Source: Catenuloplanes indicus
GTDB lineage: Bacteria; Actinomycetota; Actinomycetes; Mycobacteriales; Micromonosporaceae
Direction of reading: 5' to 3'
Length of the DNA stretch: 64,000 nt
Assembly (NCBI RefSeq): GCF_030813715.1
Contig: NZ_JAUSUZ010000001.1
Span: forward strand, 1 to 64,000
Below, piece by piece: positions 52,545 to 62,200 of the stretch. The translations under genes were made by a program, and so were the position numbers. Each line of letters starts with the position of its first letter. The stretch's first letter is position 1. The notes below the pieces were generated by a model. It worked only from the letters and a program-made list of their open reading frames with translations. It did not search any database and had not been told where the DNA came from.

Positions 52545-53294
52545 TCAGATCTGGTTCTCGCCGCCGTCGACGTAGAGGTTCGCGCCGAGCATGTAGCTGC
52601 TGTCGTCGGAGGCCAGGAACGCGACCGCGGCCGCGACCTCGTCCGGGCGGCCCATCCGGCCGATCGCCACGTTCGCGCCGAGCGCGGCCTTCGCGACCGC
52701 CTCGTTCTCCGCGCCGAACAGCTCGGTGATGCCGGACGTGTCGATCGGCCCGGCGGAGATCGCGTTCACCCGTACGCCCCGGCCCTTCAGCTCGTTCGCC
52801 CAGGTGCGGGCGAACGTGCGGATCGCGGCCTTGGACGCCGCGTAGGCACCGAACGCCACCGTGCCGTGCCCGGCTGCGGTGGAGGCGTTCAGGATCACCG
52901 ACGCGCCCGGGTTGAGCAGCGGCAGCGCGCCCTGCACGGTGAGCATCGTGCCGCGTACGTTGACCGCGAGGATCCGGTCCAGTTCCGCCACGGTCAGCTG
53001 CTCCAGCGTGGCGTGCGAGGCGGTGCCCGCGTTCGCGAACAGCACGTCCAGCCCGCGCCCACGCGCCCGCACCGCGTCGTAGAGCCGGTCCAGGTCCGCC
53101 GGTGCGGTGATGTCGCCCGGCACCGCCGTGACACCCTCGCCGATCTCCGCGACCGCCTCGTCCAGCAACTCCGTGCGCCGCCCGGTGATGAACACGTGCG
53201 CCCCCTCGGCCACCAGCCGCCGCGCGGTCGCCCGCCCGATCCCGCGCGTCCCGCCGCCGGTCACCACCGCGGTCCTGCCGTCCAGCTTGCCCAT
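52545..53294 (-). CDS. SDR-family oxidoreductase
   Basis: A classical SDR of 249 residues: cofactor motif VVTGGGTRGIGRATARRL, NAGTASHATLEQL, SVILNASTAAG and the active-site YAASKAAIRTFARTW, then AISAGPIDTSG. It should oxidise or reduce a small alcohol or ketone with NAD(P)(H). It is transcribed away from a TetR gene 84 bp off and is presumably its target. Confidence 0.92.
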   Translation of the reverse strand: MGKLDGRTAVVTGGGTRGIGRATARRLVAEGAHVFITGRRTELLDEAVAEIGEGVTAVPGDITAPADLDRLYDAVRARGRGLDVLFANAGTASHATLEQLTVAELDRILAVNVRGTMLTVQGALPLLNPGASVILNASTAAGHGTVAFGAYAASKAAIRTFARTWANELKGRGVRVNAISAGPIDTSGITELFGAENEAVAKAALGANVAIGRMGRPDEVAAAVAFLASDDSSYMLGANLYVDGGENQI

Positions 53295-53321
53295 GATGCT
53301 CTCCCGTCCCCTGCCTTACGC

Positions 53322-53369
53322 ACCGATCGGTACTAAAGTAGGACCGTAGCACTTCCATACCGCTCGGTA
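53322..53369. promoter_or_regulatory. Twin TetR operators between SDR and regulator
   Basis: ACCGATCGGTA (53322-53332) and ACCGCTCGGTA (53359-53369) are two near-identical palindromes 37 bp apart in the 84-bp gap, each of the form ACCG-N2-CGGT. Confidence 0.7.
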
Positions 53370-53378
53370 CCGAAGGGT

Positions 53379-53999
53379 ATGATCGAGATCATGGAGGACA
53401 TCCGGAAACCCCTGATCGGCCGGCCGCGCGGCTTCGACGCCGACGAGGCCCTCGAACGGGCCATGCGGGTCTTCTGGGAGCAGGGTTACGAGGGCGCCAG
53501 CCTCGCCGACCTGACCGCCGCCATGGGCATCACGAAGACCAGCATGTACGCGGCGTTCGGCAACAAGGAGGAACTGTTCCGCAAGGCGCTGAAACGGTAC
53601 GAGCAGGGACCGGCGGCGTACGTGGCGTGCGCGCTGATGAAGCCGACCGCGCTGGAGGTCGCCACCGAGTTCCTGACCGGCTCGGTCACCGCGAGCACGC
53701 TGGCGGACAGTCCGGCCGGGTGCCTGAGCGTGCAGGGGTCGCTGGCCGCCGGTGAGGCCGGGCGCGTCGCCCGCGACATTCTCGCCGACTGGCGCAACCA
53801 TGGCCGTACGCTGCTGCGGGAGCGCTTCCAGCGGGCGCTGGACGACGGGGATCTGCCCGCCGGATCCGATCCGGCGCTGATCGCCCGCTACGTGATGACG
53901 GTGGCGAACGGCATCGCCGTGCAGGCGGCCGGCGGTGCCACCCACGAGGAACTGCGGGAGGTGGTCACCGCGGCCCTGCGCCACTGGCCGCCGGCGTGA
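53379..53999 (+). CDS. TetR-family regulator of the divergent SDR gene
   Basis: The 206-residue protein has the TetR HTH at residues about 20-60 (RVFWEQGYEGASLADLTAAM then GITKTSMYAAFGNKEELFRK) and a C-terminal ligand domain of the AcrR/NemR type (DSPAGCLSVQGSLAAGEAG). It should repress the SDR gene and itself through the twin palindromes until an inducer, perhaps a reactive carbonyl substrate of the SDR, binds. A start at ATG 53391 is also possible. Confidence 0.88.
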   Translation: MIEIMEDIRKPLIGRPRGFDADEALERAMRVFWEQGYEGASLADLTAAMGITKTSMYAAFGNKEELFRKALKRYEQGPAAYVACALMKPTALEVATEFLTGSVTASTLADSPAGCLSVQGSLAAGEAGRVARDILADWRNHGRTLLRERFQRALDDGDLPAGSDPALIARYVMTVANGIAVQAAGGATHEELREVVTAALRHWPPA

Positions 54000-54275
54000 T
54001 TGAGCGCTGCGCGCGGCGGGCCTCGTACCGGTCCGCGCCGACCGGTTCGCCGGCCAAGGCCTGGACCGGCGGAGAACCGCGGGCCGCGTTCACGGCATGG
54101 TGCCTTTTTCGTCGATGGACGGCATCCGGATGCTGCTCGACGCCGGGGTGATGCCGGTTCCCGGTGCCGCCGGCGACCAGGGGTGCGGCGCGTGCCGGGG
54201 GCCGGCGGCTGAACCGCGGTGTCGAGGCGCCGTCGAGGCGTCCCGGCGTGGCCTCGACGGTGCCGGGAGAGCGGG

Positions 54276-55526
54276 TCACGCGGCCTGCAGCCCGGCCGGG
54301 AGCGTGGCCGGCGTGAGTTCGCGCATGCCCCACGGGCTGCCGTACGCCGTGAGCAGGTCGAGGAAGGGCCGGGCCGGGAACGCCTCCGGGCCGAGGACGC
54401 CGGTGCCGGACCAGGTGCCGGAGGCGAGGAGTTCGAGCGCGACGACCGGGTTGATCGCGGTCTGCCAGACCACGGCCTGGCAGCCGTACTCGGCCATCGA
54501 CCACTCGTTGTCCACCACGTGGTAGAGGTAGACCTCGCGTGGCACGCCGCGGTACGTGCCGCGCACCCAGGTGCCGGCGCAGGTCTTGCCGCGCATGCGG
54601 GCGCCGAGCGTGGCGGGGTCGGGGAGCGTCGCGGCGACGACGTCGCGTGGGGAGACGGTGACCGGGCCGGCCGGCCCGGGGACGATGATCTTGTCGGCGC
54701 GGTCCAGGCCGATCTGGTGCAGCGTGCGCAGCGTGCGGATGAACTCCTCGCCGAGGCCGTACTTGAACGTGACCCGGCGGGCCGGGACCCAGCGCGGGAT
54801 CAGCAGCACCTCCTCGTGCTCCACGTTGACGCACTGGACCGGGCCGATGCCCTCGGGGAAGTCGAAGACCTCCGGCTCGCTGAACGGCGCGGTGGTGAAC
54901 CAGCCGCGGCCCTTCTCCCACACGACCGGCGGGTTCAGGCACTCCTCGATGGTCGTCCAGATGTTGAACGACGGCGCGAACTCGTGGCCGTCCACGGTCA
55001 GGTTCGCGCCGTCCCGGACGCCGATCTCGTCGATGTCGTCGAAGAGTTCGTCCGCGGCGTGCCGGGCGAACACGTCGGAGAGCCCGGGTTCGACGCCCAT
55101 GCCGACCAGGGCGAGCCGGCCGTCGCGGGCCCAGGCGCCGTCCCGGGCGAACTGATCGTCGCCGAGCTTGACGCCGCACCGGGCGTACGGCGTGTCCGGG
55201 TGCGGGCGGGACAGCGACATCGCCATGTCCAGGTAGGTCACGCCGGCCGCGTACGCGGCGTCGAAGATCGGCATGACGAAGCGCGGGTCGACCGCGTTCA
55301 GCACCACGTCGGCGCCGGTGCGCCGGATCAGCGCGGTGATGGCCGTAGGGTCGGCGGCGTTCACTCGCTCGGCACGGAACCGGGTGTCGCCGGCCGCGGT
55401 GACGGCGGCCTGCGCGCGGCCGAGGTCGTAGTCGGCCACCACCATCTCGTCGAAGAACATCCGCCGGGCGGCGATCCGGGTGATCGCCGTACCGACACCG
55501 CCGGCACCCAACAGCAGGACTCGCAT
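54276..55526 (-). CDS. Saccharopine dehydrogenase-family protein
   Basis: The 416-residue protein opens with the dinucleotide motif VLLLGAGGVGTAITRIAA and has VLNAVDPRFVMPIFDAAYAA and LVGMGVEPGLSDVFARHAAD, as in saccharopine dehydrogenase and carboxynorspermidine synthase-like enzymes. Substrate acids cannot be read, so lysine, polyamine or opine-type chemistry are all possible. It diverges from a TetR-type regulator at 55641. The 276-bp gap on its other side holds no gene. Confidence 0.85.
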   Translation of the reverse strand: MRVLLLGAGGVGTAITRIAARRMFFDEMVVADYDLGRAQAAVTAAGDTRFRAERVNAADPTAITALIRRTGADVVLNAVDPRFVMPIFDAAYAAGVTYLDMAMSLSRPHPDTPYARCGVKLGDDQFARDGAWARDGRLALVGMGVEPGLSDVFARHAADELFDDIDEIGVRDGANLTVDGHEFAPSFNIWTTIEECLNPPVVWEKGRGWFTTAPFSEPEVFDFPEGIGPVQCVNVEHEEVLLIPRWVPARRVTFKYGLGEEFIRTLRTLHQIGLDRADKIIVPGPAGPVTVSPRDVVAATLPDPATLGARMRGKTCAGTWVRGTYRGVPREVYLYHVVDNEWSMAEYGCQAVVWQTAINPVVALELLASGTWSGTGVLGPEAFPARPFLDLLTAYGSPWGMRELTPATLPAGLQAA

Positions 55527-55640
55527 GGGGGAGAGACTCCTATCGATCTTGCGTCAATGTTGTGGGGCCCCGCAGCTGATCAAACGCGCCCTCCTCGCGT
55601 AAGGTCAACTGTGTTGGCATAAGAATCCTGGGGAGGGCCC

Positions 55641-56357
55641 GTGCCGAAGACGGTGGTTCCGGAGGAGAAACGGCGCCGGCGGCGGCCCACGCGCGGCGGC
55701 ACCGTGCTGTCCGAGACGCTGATTGTGGACACCGCGTTACGGCTGCTCAGGGAGCACGGCAGCGCGGGTCTCAGCGCCCGCCGGCTCGGTCTGGCGCTGG
55801 ACTGCGACCCGAGCACGCTGTACCGCTACTTCCGCGGCATGGACGAGCTGACGCTCGCGATCGGCGACACGCTCATCGGCCAGGCGCTGCGCGGCTGGCG
55901 GCCGGCCGGTGCCTGGCGCGACGACCTGCGCGCGCTCGGCCTGCGGATCCACGCGGCCTACGTGGCGCACCCGCAGGCCGCGGTGCTCACCACCAGCCGG
56001 GTCACCGGGAAGACGAACGAGCTCGCGGCGGACGAGGCCGTGCTCGCGGTGCTGCGCGCGTCCGGCCTGCCGGTGCCGGAGGCGGTCGGCGTCTACCACG
56101 CGTTCATCGACCAGGTGCTCGCGTTCGCCGCGCTGGACGCGGCCTCGCTGGCGCTGCCGAACGCGGCGCTGCTGGCCGAGGAGGAGGTGTGGCGCTCCAC
56201 CTACGCCCGGCTGCCGTCCGCCACCCACCCGCACATCGCGGAGGCGGCGCCGCTGCTGGCCACGCAGATGGTCGCCAGCGCCTTCCCGGCGGCGCTGGAC
56301 CTCCTGCTGGACGGTGTAGCCGCGCGGCTGCACGGTGTGGCCGCGCGGATGGCCTGA
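55641..56357 (+). CDS. TetR-family regulator
   Basis: GTG 55641 follows GGGAGGG. After a basic N-terminal arm (EKRRRRRPTRGG) the HTH occupies residues about 28-75 (TALRLLREHGSAGLSARRLG, CDPSTLYRYFRGMDELTL) and the rest is the TetR_C-type ligand domain. It lies 114 bp from the divergent saccharopine dehydrogenase-like gene; GTCAAC-tgt-GTTGGC near 55605 in the gap is an imperfect operator candidate. Confidence 0.88.
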   Translation: MPKTVVPEEKRRRRRPTRGGTVLSETLIVDTALRLLREHGSAGLSARRLGLALDCDPSTLYRYFRGMDELTLAIGDTLIGQALRGWRPAGAWRDDLRALGLRIHAAYVAHPQAAVLTTSRVTGKTNELAADEAVLAVLRASGLPVPEAVGVYHAFIDQVLAFAALDAASLALPNAALLAEEEVWRSTYARLPSATHPHIAEAAPLLATQMVASAFPAALDLLLDGVAARLHGVAARMA

Positions 56358-56492
56358 GAGGACCCAGAAACCGAAAATCAAGCCTATCGGGTACGGATGC
56401 CCGCGCGACGGTCCGGCGGACGCGCTGTGGCGCGTCGCAACGGCCGGTACCGCGGGCGCGCACCACGGGCGTGGACCCGGCATGCTGTCAGG

Positions 56493-57179
56493 GTGATCGG
56501 GCTTGTCGTGGTGGCGTGGGTCGGGGTGGGGGTGACCGCGCTGCTGTGGGGCCGGTCCTGGGTGCGGTGGCTGCGGCTGCGGCGGCGGCCGGTGCTGCAG
56601 GCCGATCAGCTGTCCGGCGTGAAGGACGGCAGCCCGGTGACCGTGGGCGGCACCACGGCGGCGGACGACGGGCGGGTGGCGCCCTGGTCGCGGCTGCCGG
56701 CCGCGTGGCACGAGGAGACCGTGCGGCGCGGGCACCGGGAGCCCGGCGGCGGCTACGTCGACTGGCGCACCGACACCCGCCGCGCCGCGGGTGATCTGAG
56801 CATCCAGCACGGCGGCGTGCGCGTCGAGGTGGCGGCGGACCTGGCCCGGCAGAGCCTGTTCGCGCTGCGGGCGCCGATGGCCGCCCGGTCCTATCAGGAC
56901 AACGGCCGGGAGCGGACCGGGGACCGGCGGCCGTACGCGGTGGCCGAGCACATCGCCCGCCCGGCCACCGCGGTCGTGGTCACCGGCACGCTGCTGGCCG
57001 AGCCGGACGGCACCCGGCGCCTGGTCCGCGGCGGCTGGGCGGACGGCACCGCGGAGGGCGACGCGCGCGAGGTCCGCGGACGCTACGCGGCGTACCGGCG
57101 GAAGGTGCTGATCGCCGGCGCGGCCTTCCTGGTGCCGGCGATGACGCTGACCGTGCTGCTGGTGCTGGACGTGCTCTGA
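56493..57179 (+). CDS. Membrane protein with N- and C-terminal anchors, 228 aa
   Basis: GTG 56493 is preferred because the upstream extension is arginine-rich and lacks a ribosome site. Membrane segments lie at residues 1-20 (LVVVAWVGVGVTALLW) and about 205-226 (AAFLVPAMTLTVLLVL). The domain between is beta-rich (SPVTVGGTTAADDGRVAPWS) and recalls the GIDE-like domain that sits between two such segments, but this is not certain. Function unknown. Confidence 0.65.
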   Translation: MIGLVVVAWVGVGVTALLWGRSWVRWLRLRRRPVLQADQLSGVKDGSPVTVGGTTAADDGRVAPWSRLPAAWHEETVRRGHREPGGGYVDWRTDTRRAAGDLSIQHGGVRVEVAADLARQSLFALRAPMAARSYQDNGRERTGDRRPYAVAEHIARPATAVVVTGTLLAEPDGTRRLVRGGWADGTAEGDAREVRGRYAAYRRKVLIAGAAFLVPAMTLTVLLVLDVL

Positions 57180-57333
57180 GCCGGTCGCGACGGCGCCGGC
57201 CACGGGCCGGGTGTGCCGGTGACGCACGGTGCGGGTTCGTGACAACCCCGCAACAAAGCGTGTCCGGCTCGTGACTCCTAGCGGTCGGATCGACCACAGT
57301 GATCCGGGAGGAGCGACCCCGGGGAGTGGCTTC

Positions 57334-58512
57334 ATGATCGACGAGCGGATCGGCACGCTGCTGGCACAGGTACGCGCGGGGGCGCCCGAGGCGGCGGACC
57401 GCCTCTGGAACGCGGCACGCGCCGCGGGCGGGCCACTGATCTCGCCCGGCACCGGCGGTACGTCGCTGGTGACGTTCGTCTGGCGCGGCGAGGCGCGGAC
57501 CACCACGGTCTGCTGGGGCGTCGAGGCCTCGCTCGCCCGGGTGCCGGGCACCGACCTGTGGCACCGGACCGTGGCGGTGCCGTCCCGGCTGCGCACGCTC
57601 TACTACCTCGGCCACGGTCGCACCGGCTCGCCGCCGGACGCGTCCGGTACCGGCGCCACGCACGTCGACCCGCTCAACCCGCGTACGGTCGCGTTCCCGC
57701 GCGACCCCGGCGACCCGACCGACCGCGACGGGTACGCCTCGCTGCTGGAGCTGCCGGACGCGCCGCCCGAGCCGTGGCTGTCCGGCCCGCCGGTCCCGGC
57801 CGGCCCCCGCGAGCAGCTCGAGGTGCCCAGCGCCGCGCTCGGCGGCGCCCGGCGCGTCACGGTGCACCGCCCCGCCGGCGCGTCCACGGTGGACGCGAAC
57901 GTGCTGGTGGTGTTCGACGGGCACCTCGCGCAGGCCGTGCTGCGCTTCCCGGACCTGGTCGACCGGCTGGTCGCGGCCGGCCGGATACCCCCGGTGGTGG
58001 TGCTCTACGTGCACATCGAGGACGCGCGCCGGGAGCTCGAGCTGGGCAGCACGCCGGAGTACACCGAGTTCGTCGCGCGCGAGCTGATCCCGTGGGCGCG
58101 CGCGGAGTACCGGGTCGCCACGGATCCGGCCCGGGCCGGGCTGGCCGGTGCGTCGCTCGGCGGGCTGACCGCCGCGCACGTCGCGCTGGCCGCGCCGGAC
58201 GTGTTCGGCCGCGCGCTGTCGCACTCCGGCAGCTTCTGGCGAACCGGCCCGGACGGCGAACCGGAGTGGCTGACCCGCCAGTTCGCCACCCGCCCGCGCG
58301 CGGACCTGCGGCTCTACCTCGACGTCGGGGACCGGGAGACCGGCCCGGGCCCGGCCGGCGCGGCACCCCAGGTGGACGTGAACCGGCGCCTGCGCGACGT
58401 GCTGACGGCGAAGGGCTACCCGCTGGACTACCGCGAATACCCCGGCGGTCACGACTACGTGAACTGGCGGCGCCTGTTCCCGGACGCGCTCACCGGCCTG
58501 TTCGGCCACTGA
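57334..58512 (+). CDS. Enterochelin-esterase-like (Fes-type) hydrolase
   Basis: ATG 57334 follows GGGGAGTGGC. An N-terminal early-set domain (residues about 1-150) precedes an alpha/beta hydrolase of the esterase-D/Fes type: LVVFDGHLA, VVVLYVHIEDARRELELG, the nucleophile elbow AGASLGGLTAAHVALA (Ser about 274), YLDVGDRETG and GGHDYVNWRR with the catalytic His. Fes releases iron from catecholate siderophores; other esters are possible. There is no signal peptide, so it acts in the cytoplasm. Confidence 0.88.
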   Translation: MIDERIGTLLAQVRAGAPEAADRLWNAARAAGGPLISPGTGGTSLVTFVWRGEARTTTVCWGVEASLARVPGTDLWHRTVAVPSRLRTLYYLGHGRTGSPPDASGTGATHVDPLNPRTVAFPRDPGDPTDRDGYASLLELPDAPPEPWLSGPPVPAGPREQLEVPSAALGGARRVTVHRPAGASTVDANVLVVFDGHLAQAVLRFPDLVDRLVAAGRIPPVVVLYVHIEDARRELELGSTPEYTEFVARELIPWARAEYRVATDPARAGLAGASLGGLTAAHVALAAPDVFGRALSHSGSFWRTGPDGEPEWLTRQFATRPRADLRLYLDVGDRETGPGPAGAAPQVDVNRRLRDVLTAKGYPLDYREYPGGHDYVNWRRLFPDALTGLFGH

Positions 58513-58537
58513 GGACACACGCCGGAAAGGAAACCGT

Positions 58538-58560
58538 CGCCCACGCGACTCGGGTGGGCG
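58538..58560 (+). terminator. Terminator after the esterase
   Basis: CGCCCAC pairs with GTGGGCG across GCGACTCGG, 26 bases after the stop. The remaining 147 bases to 58707 hold no gene and should contain the promoter of the next one. Confidence 0.55.
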
Positions 58561-58707
58561 CCCGGATTCGCGAGGTTCACGCGATTACGCCGGACCGCGA
58601 AACGGTGCCGAATCACGGCCGACTCCATTCATTTCGATTAACGCGGCGAACCGGAAACCCCGTCTCTCTACGGTGGACCACGTCGCGAATCGAAGGGGGG
58701 CGGACAC

Positions 58708-61700
58708 GTGCGCGCCCGTATGTCGTTCCTGCTCGCCTGGCTGCTCGCCGCCGTGCTGCTGCCGGCGCCCGGGCACGCGGCCCCACCAGCGGATTTCCGC
58801 ACTTCGCTGATCGTCGGCGCCGGCCTGGACGGGCCCAGTGGATTCGAGATCGCGCCGGACGGGCGGATATTCGTCCTGGAACGGTCCGGCACCGTCAAAA
58901 TTGTGAAGAACGGTGTGCTGCTGCCCGCACCGTTCGCATATCTGCCGTCCGAGGCGAGCGGTGACCGCGGCCTGATCGGCATCGCGTTCGACCCGGAGTT
59001 CGGCGTTACGAATCACTATGTCTACTTCTATTACACCGGTCTTGATCTGCATAACCGGCTGGTCAGATTCGACGCGTCCGGCGACGTCGGCACGGACGGC
59101 CCGTTCACGATCTTCCGCACCGAGTCGCTCTCCCAGCACCTGCACGTCGGCGGCAGCATCCGGTTCGGCCCGGACGGGATGCTGTACTTCGCGGTCGGCG
59201 ACAACGGCTACTCCAGCAACGCGCAGCTGCTGACGAACCCGCACGGCAAGATCCTGCGGATCCGCCGGGACGGCACGATCCCGGCCGACAACCCGTTCTA
59301 CGGCCAGGCCGGGAAGGAACAGGCGATCTGGGCGTACGGGTTCCGCAACCCGTGGCGGTTCCAGTTCGACGCCGCGACCGGTGCGCTCTACGGCGGCGAC
59401 GTCGGCGACTTCACCTGGGAGGAGGTGAACCGGATCGTCAAGGGCGGCAACTACGGCTGGCCGCTCAAGGAGGGCTACTGCACCGTGGACTGCGCCGGGT
59501 TCACCGACCCGGTCCACGTCTACCCGCACGACGGTGAGAGCGCGGCCGTCACCGGCGGGCCGGTCTACCGCGGCGATGACTTCCCGCCCGCGTACCGTGG
59601 GAATCTGTTCTTCGGCGACTATGCCAAGGGCTTCCTGCGCCGGGCCGAGCTGGACGCGGCCGGCGCGGTCACGGCGGTGCACGACTTCGACCCGGTCGCC
59701 GGCAGCGTGGTGGACATCAAGCAGGCGGCGGACGGGTCGCTGTACTACCTGACCTACATCCCCGGGCGGCTCTACCGGATCGCGTACGAGCTGGGCAACC
59801 ACTCGCCGTCCGCGGTCGCCGGCGCGGACGTCACCAAGGGCCTCGGGCCGCTGACCGTCCACTTCGACGCCACCGGCAGCACCGACCCGGACGGCGACCC
59901 GCTCGGCTACGCCTGGGACTTCGGCGACGGCACCACCGGCACCGGCCCGGCACCGGTCAAGACCTACCCGGACGTCGGCGTCTACCAGGTCACGCTGACC
60001 GTGGACGACGGACAGGGGCACACCGCGCAGGCCGTGCCGATCGTCATCCAGGTCGGGATCCCGCCCACGGTCACCATCGCGGTACCGGCGGACGAGTCGC
60101 CGTACCGGGCCGGCGACGTGATCACCTACAACGCGTTCGCCACCGACGCGGCCGGGTTCGACCTGGACGACAACGACATCCGCACCACGGTGCTGCTGCA
60201 CCACGGCACGCACACGCACCCGTTCGCCGGGCCGCTGACCGGCCGCGCCGGCTCGTTCACCATCCCGGTCACCGGCGAGTCGTCCGCGGACACCTGGTAC
60301 GGGATCACGGTCACCGCCACCGACGCCAACGGGCTCAGCACGTCGAGGACGATCGAGATCCGGCCGGTGACGGCGCCGCTCACGGTCACCACCGACCCGC
60401 CGGGGCTGGTCGCACACCTGGACGGCATCCCGGTGGGCACGCCGCACCCGGTGCGCGGCGTGGCCGGGTTCCAGCGGGAGATCTACGCGCCGCCGACCGC
60501 GGTCGCGGCGGACGGCACGGTCCACCACTTCACCGGCTGGTCCGACGGCGGCGCGATCCGGCACACGATCACCACGCCGGACACGCCGTCGGTCTACACC
60601 GCCGGCTACGCGCGATCGCCGGACTTCACCGCCACGTTCTTCAACAACACCGGCCTCGCGGGTACGCCGGTGCTGCGCCGGTCGGACCCGGCCGTCGGCT
60701 TCGTCTGGGGCGCGGACCCGCCCGGTCCCGGCGTCGCCGCGGACGGTTTCTCGGCCCGGTGGACGAAACGGCAGCACTTCGCGGCCGGCCGGTACCGGTT
60801 CACCACGGTCACCGACGACGGCGTACGGCTCTACGTCGACCGGAAACTGGTGCTGGACCGGTGGCAGGGGCAGTCCGGGACCGCGCACGACTGGGTCGGC
60901 GACCTCGGCGCCGGCGACCACACGATCACCATGGAGTACTACGACGAGGGCGGCGACGCGCTGGCCACGCTCGGCTGGACCGCCACCACCGACCAGCCGG
61001 ACGAGCGCTTCACCGCGCACTACTGGAACACGCCCGGCACCGGCGGCGCACCCACGATCCCGGCCACGGTACCGACGCTGACCAGGCAGGAGCGCGCGGT
61101 CGACCACGACTGGGCGCTCGGCTCGCCGGACCCGGCGATCGCCGCCGACCACTTCGCGGCCCGGTGGACGCGCACGGTCAGCCTGGCGCCCGGCGAGTAC
61201 ACGTTCACCGCGACCGCGGACGACGGCGTCCGGCTGACCGTGGACGGGCAGCGGCTGATCGACGCGTGGGCGGACAGCGGCGCGACCACGCACACCGCGA
61301 CCACGGTGCTCGACGGCGGGCCGCACACGATCGTGCTGGACTACTACGAGAACGGCGGCGACGCGGTCGCGAAACTGTCCTGGCGGCAGACCGCGGACGC
61401 GGCGGACCCACCGGACTACGCGGCGGAGTACTGGAACGCGCCCGAGCGCCCACCGGCCGTACCCGCGCGGGCCCCTGATCTCGCTCGCCCGGAGCCGGCC
61501 GTGGACGCCGACTGGGGCGGCGGGTCGCCGGACCCGGTGATCGCGCCGGACGGGTTCGTGGCGCGGTGGACGCGCACGGACACGCTGCCGGCCGGCGTCT
61601 ACCGGTTCAGCGGCGCCAGCGACGACGGCATCCGGGTGTTCGTGGACGGTGCGCCGGTGGTGGACCGGTGGGTCGACCAGAACGCGACGTTCAGCGCCGA

Positions 61701-62181
61701 CCTGGTGCTGGCCGCCGGGCCGCACGAGATCCGCGTCGAGTACTACGAGGACGGCGGCGGCGCGCTCGCCCGGTTCGGCTACCAGCGGATCGCGGACGTG
61801 GCGCCGGCCGCCGGCTGGACCGCGGCCTACTTCGGCAACCCGGACCTCGCCGGTACGCCGCTGCTGACCCGCGAGGACGACGCGGTCGACTTCGACTGGG
61901 GCTACGGCACACCGCACCCGGACGTGCCGGCGGACGGGTTCTCCGCCCGCTGGACCCGCACCGCCACCTACCCGGCCGGCACCCACCGGATGACCGTCAC
62001 CGGCGACGACGGCGTGCGGGTGCTGGTCGACGGCGTGCTCGTGATCGACGGCTGGTCCGACCACGGGCCCGCCACGTTCACCGCGGACGTGCCGCTCGAC
62101 GCGGGCGCGCACACCGTGGTCGTCGAATACTACGAGCGCGGCGGGGGCGCGCTCGCCCGGTTCGGTCAGATACGCATCTAG
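58708..62181 (+). CDS. Secreted PQQ-type sugar dehydrogenase with PKD and four PA14 domains
   Basis: GTG 58708 begins a signal peptide (MSFLLAWLLAAVLLPAPGHA). Residues about 30-350 form the six-bladed soluble glucose dehydrogenase/HHIP-like propeller (GPSGFEIAPDGRIFVLERSG, DRGLIGIAFDPEF, HVGGSIRFGPDGMLYFAVGD, YGFRNPWRFQFDAATG). A PKD domain (about 366-455, YAWDFGDGTTGTG) and Ig/PEGA-like parts follow, then four PA14 repeats starting near 638, 766, 902 and 1035 (each with F/Y-x-A-x-Y/F-W/F and DDGVR/I). The enzyme would oxidise sugars or act on the cell surface; PA14 domains bind glycans. The total of 1157 residues is long for the family. Confidence 0.88.
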   Translation: MRARMSFLLAWLLAAVLLPAPGHAAPPADFRTSLIVGAGLDGPSGFEIAPDGRIFVLERSGTVKIVKNGVLLPAPFAYLPSEASGDRGLIGIAFDPEFGVTNHYVYFYYTGLDLHNRLVRFDASGDVGTDGPFTIFRTESLSQHLHVGGSIRFGPDGMLYFAVGDNGYSSNAQLLTNPHGKILRIRRDGTIPADNPFYGQAGKEQAIWAYGFRNPWRFQFDAATGALYGGDVGDFTWEEVNRIVKGGNYGWPLKEGYCTVDCAGFTDPVHVYPHDGESAAVTGGPVYRGDDFPPAYRGNLFFGDYAKGFLRRAELDAAGAVTAVHDFDPVAGSVVDIKQAADGSLYYLTYIPGRLYRIAYELGNHSPSAVAGADVTKGLGPLTVHFDATGSTDPDGDPLGYAWDFGDGTTGTGPAPVKTYPDVGVYQVTLTVDDGQGHTAQAVPIVIQVGIPPTVTIAVPADESPYRAGDVITYNAFATDAAGFDLDDNDIRTTVLLHHGTHTHPFAGPLTGRAGSFTIPVTGESSADTWYGITVTATDANGLSTSRTIEIRPVTAPLTVTTDPPGLVAHLDGIPVGTPHPVRGVAGFQREIYAPPTAVAADGTVHHFTGWSDGGAIRHTITTPDTPSVYTAGYARSPDFTATFFNNTGLAGTPVLRRSDPAVGFVWGADPPGPGVAADGFSARWTKRQHFAAGRYRFTTVTDDGVRLYVDRKLVLDRWQGQSGTAHDWVGDLGAGDHTITMEYYDEGGDALATLGWTATTDQPDERFTAHYWNTPGTGGAPTIPATVPTLTRQERAVDHDWALGSPDPAIAADHFAARWTRTVSLAPGEYTFTATADDGVRLTVDGQRLIDAWADSGATTHTATTVLDGGPHTIVLDYYENGGDAVAKLSWRQTADAADPPDYAAEYWNAPERPPAVPARAPDLARPEPAVDADWGGGSPDPVIAPDGFVARWTRTDTLPAGVYRFSGASDDGIRVFVDGAPVVDRWVDQNATFSADLVLAAGPHEIRVEYYEDGGGALARFGYQRIADVAPAAGWTAAYFGNPDLAGTPLLTREDDAVDFDWGYGTPHPDVPADGFSARWTRTATYPAGTHRMTVTGDDGVRVLVDGVLVIDGWSDHGPATFTADVPLDAGAHTVVVEYYERGGGALARFGQIRI

Positions 62182-62200
62182 CAGGGAGGACACACCGGTC

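Noticed and set aside
54000-54275. A small gene in the gap after the TetR gene
   Set aside because: Open frames here are short, lack ribosome sites and continue as shadows of the saccharopine dehydrogenase-like gene.
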